From Labrenzia sp. 011 (GTDB taxonomy: Bacteria > Pseudomonadota > Alphaproteobacteria > Rhizobiales > Stappiaceae), in the NCBI RefSeq assembly GCF_003075075.1, contig NZ_QCYM01000004.1, positions 216,038-280,037 on the forward strand: a stretch of 64,000 nt of DNA, read 5' to 3'. A program made the position numbers and the translations under genes. A model generated the notes under the pieces. The model saw only the letters and a list, made by a program, of their open reading frames with translations, did not search any database and had not been told where the DNA came from. Below, one piece after another: positions 61,098 through 64,000 of the stretch (position 1 is the stretch's first letter; the number at the start of each line of letters is the position of its first letter).

Positions 61098-61497
61098 CAG
61101 CTTGCTCCCTGCACGACAGGTGCAACGCCCGTTGTCGGGTCTGTCTTTTCGGTTGTCTTGATTTGCTTTGACGGAAAGCGATGTTGCACACGGGGAAAGT
61201 ATCAGGCGCGTGGCAATTTTGATTGATCCGGATCAACCCCGGTCATTCTTTCAAAAAATCGGAAAGCCGATCCGTTCACAAATCCCGCAAAGCGGCCGCG
61301 CTTGCCCGTGAAAAAAACGTATCGAGGGAAAGAGGGCTGCGGAAAACGGGCTTTCCGCGACGGCTGTGAAGGGCGTCGTCGCCGGGGCCACCTGCGTCTC
61401 GAAAGGCTTGAAAATGAACCACATTTCCTGCGCTTTCGTTCCTTGATGAAGACCAGGTCGCCTCAAACCGCTTCATCTTCCTTCAGGAGGTCAGTCC
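61098..61497. other. Intergenic region with promoter of the glpF-dhaKLM operon
   Basis: A 400-bp stretch between the start of glpF and the end of the OmpA-like gene, both on the minus strand. It holds the FNR-type box (separate entry). The right half (61260-61490) shows no obvious gene or strong terminator for the OmpA-like gene. Confidence 0.6.
61223..61236. promoter_or_regulatory. Perfect FNR/FixK-type box (TTGAT-N4-ATCAA)
   Basis: TTGATCCGGATCAA is a perfect palindrome that equals the consensus for FNR/FnrL/FixK proteins. It lies 126 bp before the glpF start codon. Chance occurrence of the ten fixed bases in a given 400-bp gap is low, but a CRP/FNR-family member other than FnrL could be the user. 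Confidence 0.5.
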
Positions 61498-62529
61498 CTA
61501 GCGTTCGGTCAGCTTCAGCTCTATGCGGCGGTTGCTGGCGAGCGCATCGGGCGTGTCGCCTTCGACCAGGGGCTGGAATTCGCCGAAGCCGGCGGCCACG
61601 AGGCGTTTCGGGTCGACGCCTCGTTCGATCAGATAGCGGACGACGGAAATCGCGCGGGCGGCGGAGAGTTCCCAGTTGTTGCGCAGGCGGCCGGTGCCGG
61701 AAAGCGGCCGGGCGTCGGTATGGCCATCGACGCGCAGCACCCAGTTGATCTCGTCGGGGATCTGCTGACTGAGTTCCTGGATGGCGTCGGCGAGCTTGTC
61801 GAGTTCCTGGCGGCCGTCGGGATTGATGTCTTCCGATCCTGAATCGAACAGCACTTCGGACTGGAACACGAAGCGGTCGCCGACCACGGAGATGTCGGAG
61901 CGCTGGGAGAGGATTTCCCGCAGGCGGCCGAAGAAGTCGGACCGGTAGCGGGAGAGCTCCTGCACGCGCTGGACAAGGGCGGCGTTGAGACGGCGTCCGA
62001 GGCTGGCGATCTTGGCCTGGCTGTCGGATTCCTTGGCTTCCGCCGCTTCGAGCGCCGCATTGGCGGCGGCGATCTGGCGTCGCAGGGCGGCGATCTGCTG
62101 ATTGAGCAGTTCCACCTGGGCCAGGGCTTCCTGGCTGACCTGGCGTTCGTCGTCGAGAAGGTTTTCCAGGGTCGCCGCCCGCCCGCCGGCGACATCCGCC
62201 GCGCCGGAGCTGCTTTCGAGCAGCCCCATCAGGCGGCTCTGTTCGGCCTCGGCGTCGCTCAGGCTTGCCTGGAGGCTGACAATCGTATCTTCCAGCTCGC
62301 CCGAGTTGGCCCGTTCCAGCGCCAGCAGTTCCGTCAGTTCGCTGATCTGGGCGTTGAGGCGGTTGAGCACCGTGTCCCTGCCGGACAGCTGCTGGGACAG
62401 GAAGAACTGGGCGATCATGAAAATGGACAGCAGGAAGATGATGACGAGCAGGAGCGTCGCCATGGCATCGACGAAGCCGGGCCAGTAATCCGTCGACTGG
62501 GCCCGGCGGCGCGAGCGGAGTCCTGCCAT
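61498..62529 (-). CDS. MotB/OmpA-like peptidoglycan-binding membrane protein
   Basis: A 343-residue protein with one N-terminal helix (about 20-45) that starts FVDAMATLLLVIIFLLSIFM; the Asp at its beginning matches the proton-path residue of MotB/TolR-like stators. A coiled-coil of about 150 residues (60-180) leads to an OmpA-like domain (about 210-343) with VDGHTDARPL and NNWELSAARAISVVRYLIERG, which binds peptidoglycan. It pairs with the following MotA/ExbB-like gene. No flagellar gene is near, so it is probably not the flagellar stator. Confidence 0.87.
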   Translation of the reverse strand: MAGLRSRRRAQSTDYWPGFVDAMATLLLVIIFLLSIFMIAQFFLSQQLSGRDTVLNRLNAQISELTELLALERANSGELEDTIVSLQASLSDAEAEQSRLMGLLESSSGAADVAGGRAATLENLLDDERQVSQEALAQVELLNQQIAALRRQIAAANAALEAAEAKESDSQAKIASLGRRLNAALVQRVQELSRYRSDFFGRLREILSQRSDISVVGDRFVFQSEVLFDSGSEDINPDGRQELDKLADAIQELSQQIPDEINWVLRVDGHTDARPLSGTGRLRNNWELSAARAISVVRYLIERGVDPKRLVAAGFGEFQPLVEGDTPDALASNRRIELKLTER

Positions 62530-62533
62530 GGCC

Positions 62534-63523
62534 CTACTCCTTTGCGCGGTCGAAGGCGGCGGAAATGGAGGAAAGCAGTCCCTCGATGCGTTTCTGCTGT
62601 TCGCCCTGGGCCTCGGCCCAGTCGCGCATCATCTGCTGTTCGGAGCGCACATGCTTGACCAGGCCCTGGATGCCTTCCGCCAGATTGGCCATGGCCTGAT
62701 TGGCGTTCTTGCCACCGCCTTCCTCGACGCTTTTCTGAAGCGCGGAGATCGAGGCCTGGATGTGTTCGACGCCCGGCGAATCCGGCGCGTTGAACAGGGT
62801 GTCTTCCGGATCGATGTCGGTGACGGTGGACAGCCAGTCTTCCAGTTCGTTGTAGAAGCGGTTCTGTGCCTGACCGGCCTGAAGGTCGAGAAAGCCGAGC
62901 ACGAGAGAGCCGGTGAGGCCGAAGAGCGAGGAGGAAAATGCCGTCCCCATGCCGGACAGCGGCGCTTCGAGCCCGGCCTTCAGATCCTCGAAAATGACAT
63001 TGGCGTCGCCGGAACCCACGTCGAGGGACTGAATGGTCGCGCCCACGGAACTGACGGTCTGCAGCAGGCCCCAGAAGGTGCCGAGCAGGCCGAGGAAAAC
63101 CAGAAGGCCGGTCAGATAGCGCGAGATCTCGCGCGATTCCTCAAGGCGCATGCCGATGGAATCGAGGATCGAGCGGGCGGTCGTCGGCGTCAGCGCCATG
63201 TCGCCGCCCTTGTTGCCCAGCAGGGCGGCCATCGGGGCCAGCAGAACGGGCGAGCGGGTGTCGAGAGCAGGATCGCCCATGCGGAAGCTGTTGACCCAGG
63301 TGATTTCCGGAAACAGCCGGATGACCCGTCCGAACAGCAGCAGTACGCCGAAGACGCCGACCAGGACAATGAGCCCGTTAAGGCCCGGGTTGCTCATGAA
63401 GGCGGTGGAGATCTGCGGAAACAGGATGAAGGCGATAAAGGCCACGATCACCAGGAAGATGATCATGAAGGTCAGATACGCCCGCGGGCTGGACAGGCTG
63501 TAGGGGTCGAATTCTCGGGCCAT
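62534..63523 (-). CDS. MotA/TolQ/ExbB-like membrane protein
   Basis: A 329-residue protein with hydrophobic segments at about 15-37, 48-66, 140-165 and 190-215. LTGLLVFLGLLGTFWGLLQTVSSVG and MGTAFSSSLFGLTGSLVLGFLDL are the two channel helices of the MotA/ExbB family. With the OmpA-like partner (4 bp downstream) it should form a proton- or ion-driven stator complex in the inner membrane. In rhizobial genomes such a pair is common and uncharacterised. Confidence 0.87.
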   Translation of the reverse strand: MAREFDPYSLSSPRAYLTFMIIFLVIVAFIAFILFPQISTAFMSNPGLNGLIVLVGVFGVLLLFGRVIRLFPEITWVNSFRMGDPALDTRSPVLLAPMAALLGNKGGDMALTPTTARSILDSIGMRLEESREISRYLTGLLVFLGLLGTFWGLLQTVSSVGATIQSLDVGSGDANVIFEDLKAGLEAPLSGMGTAFSSSLFGLTGSLVLGFLDLQAGQAQNRFYNELEDWLSTVTDIDPEDTLFNAPDSPGVEHIQASISALQKSVEEGGGKNANQAMANLAEGIQGLVKHVRSEQQMMRDWAEAQGEQQKRIEGLLSSISAAFDRAKE

Positions 63524-64000
63524 ATTGCGCTATCTGTCACCTGTTGAGGAGCTAACCGATTGATAGCGTGATTTTTAACAGGTTGGAAACCTCTTATCGG
63601 AGGGAAAGCGCGAATAAAGGTGGGAAAGAGGCGAGGGAGGCCATTGCGAGGGGGATGCTGATCGCCCGGAAAGGGACAGGTTTCCGGATACCGGTTGGTG
63701 GACGTGGGCATTCGGGCTGACCCGAGGCATGGTGCATTTTGGCGCTGAACTGACAGTGTAGCGCACGGCGACTGACGTTGCTTCTTTCCCTCATCTCGGT
63801 CGCTAAACGGCTCGCCCTGGTCCGGAAAGCTGCTGTTCGTTGCACAACGAGCGAATGTCTACAGAGGGGGGGAGGACTAAGCCGCTCGCGCGGCAATGGT
63901 GCTCGTGGCGGGCGATTGGGATGATCTTCACGGCGTGTTTTGCGGATAGGCGGTTCTGTCTGACGATTGGGGTGTTCTCAATCATCAGACAGGAGGTTCC
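63524..64000. other. Intergenic region at right edge
   Basis: 477 bp with no convincing gene; short frames here lack ribosome-binding sites and family features. The promoter of the MotA-like gene (minus strand) must be in the left part. Right end: see hairpin entry. Confidence 0.55.
63958..63999 (+). promoter_or_regulatory. Hairpin followed by strong Shine-Dalgarno, gene beyond the window
   Basis: GTCTGACGATTG (63958-63969) and CAATCATCAGAC (63979-63990) form a 12-bp stem with one mismatch and a 9-nt loop. AGGAGG follows at 63991-63996. A plus-strand gene probably starts within the next ten bases outside the window; the hairpin could control its leader. Confidence 0.5.

Noticed and set aside
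61498..63523. Zorya anti-phage system (ZorA/ZorB)
   Set aside because: Only the ion-channel pair is present. ZorC, ZorD or ZorE are absent to the left, and the 477 bp to the right are non-coding. Pairs like this are ordinary in rhizobial genomes.
1..64000. CRISPR array, insertion sequence or prophage
   Set aside because: No regularly spaced repeats, transposase, integrase or phage structural gene was seen anywhere in the window.

Overview
The window is about 63-64% G+C by eye and densely coded on both strands. It looks like an alphaproteobacterial chromosome, most likely Hyphomicrobiales (Rhizobiales) and perhaps a marine Stappiaceae-type genome. That placement is inferred from gene content: homologues of the CtrA/cell-cycle proteins CpdR, RcdA (DUF1465), GapR (DUF2312) and TrcR (DUF1013), the order-typical DUF882, DUF1036, DUF1192, DUF1244 and DUF465 genes, an aa3-oxidase CoxIV-type subunit, and an MmgR/suhB-type small RNA lying between an inositol-monophosphatase-family gene and an N-formylglutamate amidohydrolase. 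No database search was possible.

Layout. 1-1.4 kb: end of a DUF2063/DoxX operon of the HvfC/BufC (bufferin) type, cut by the window edge. 1.5-9.1 kb: threonine aldolase, a small heat-shock protein with a probable RpoH promoter, a secreted basic protein, an alpha/beta hydrolase, a HisN-like phosphatase, the sRNA, N-formylglutamate amidohydrolase, cpdR, tRNA-Val(GAC), rpmJ and a TPR protein. 9.2-22.5 kb: pyk with DUF1036, a second N-formylglutamate amidohydrolase, DUF1244, gapR, a DUF882 peptidase, an orphan sigma-54 response regulator, oligoendopeptidase F, DUF3445, an ABC1/AarF protein, CoxIV and an RluA-type pseudouridine synthase. 22.5-29.6 kb: sulfotransferase, TPR lipoprotein, rpsU, a MATE pump, purEK and two small DUF465 genes. 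29.7-37.8 kb: a DmdB-like acyl-CoA ligase with a TauE/SafE permease, divergent from prpE and an SDR, then an MsbA-like ABC exporter and rpmE. 38-44.4 kb: rcdA, an AT-rich intergenic segment, DUF1192, a quinone oxidoreductase, trcR with a hexanucleotide microsatellite, and a TAXI-TRAP transporter.

44.5-55.9 kb is the most distinctive part. A divergent Lrp/AsnC regulator faces ten co-directional, tightly packed genes: class V PLP enzyme, MFS transporter with a His-rich tail, FAD/NAD(P) oxidoreductase, two carboxymuconolactone-decarboxylase/AhpD-like proteins, an octopine/nopaline-dehydrogenase-family enzyme and a complete spermidine/putrescine-type ABC importer. I read it as a dedicated uptake and metabolism system for an opine-like or other N-substituted amino compound; the substrate is unknown.

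56-61.1 kb holds a minus-strand glycerol/dihydroxyacetone operon glpF-dhaK-dhaL-dhaM, in which DhaM is an EIIA-HPr-EI fusion that should run its own PEP phosphorelay. A perfect FNR/FixK-type box lies upstream of glpF. 61.5-63.5 kb holds a MotA/ExbB-like plus MotB/OmpA-like pair. The last 0.48 kb has no convincing gene but ends in a hairpin followed by a strong ribosome-binding site pointing out of the window.
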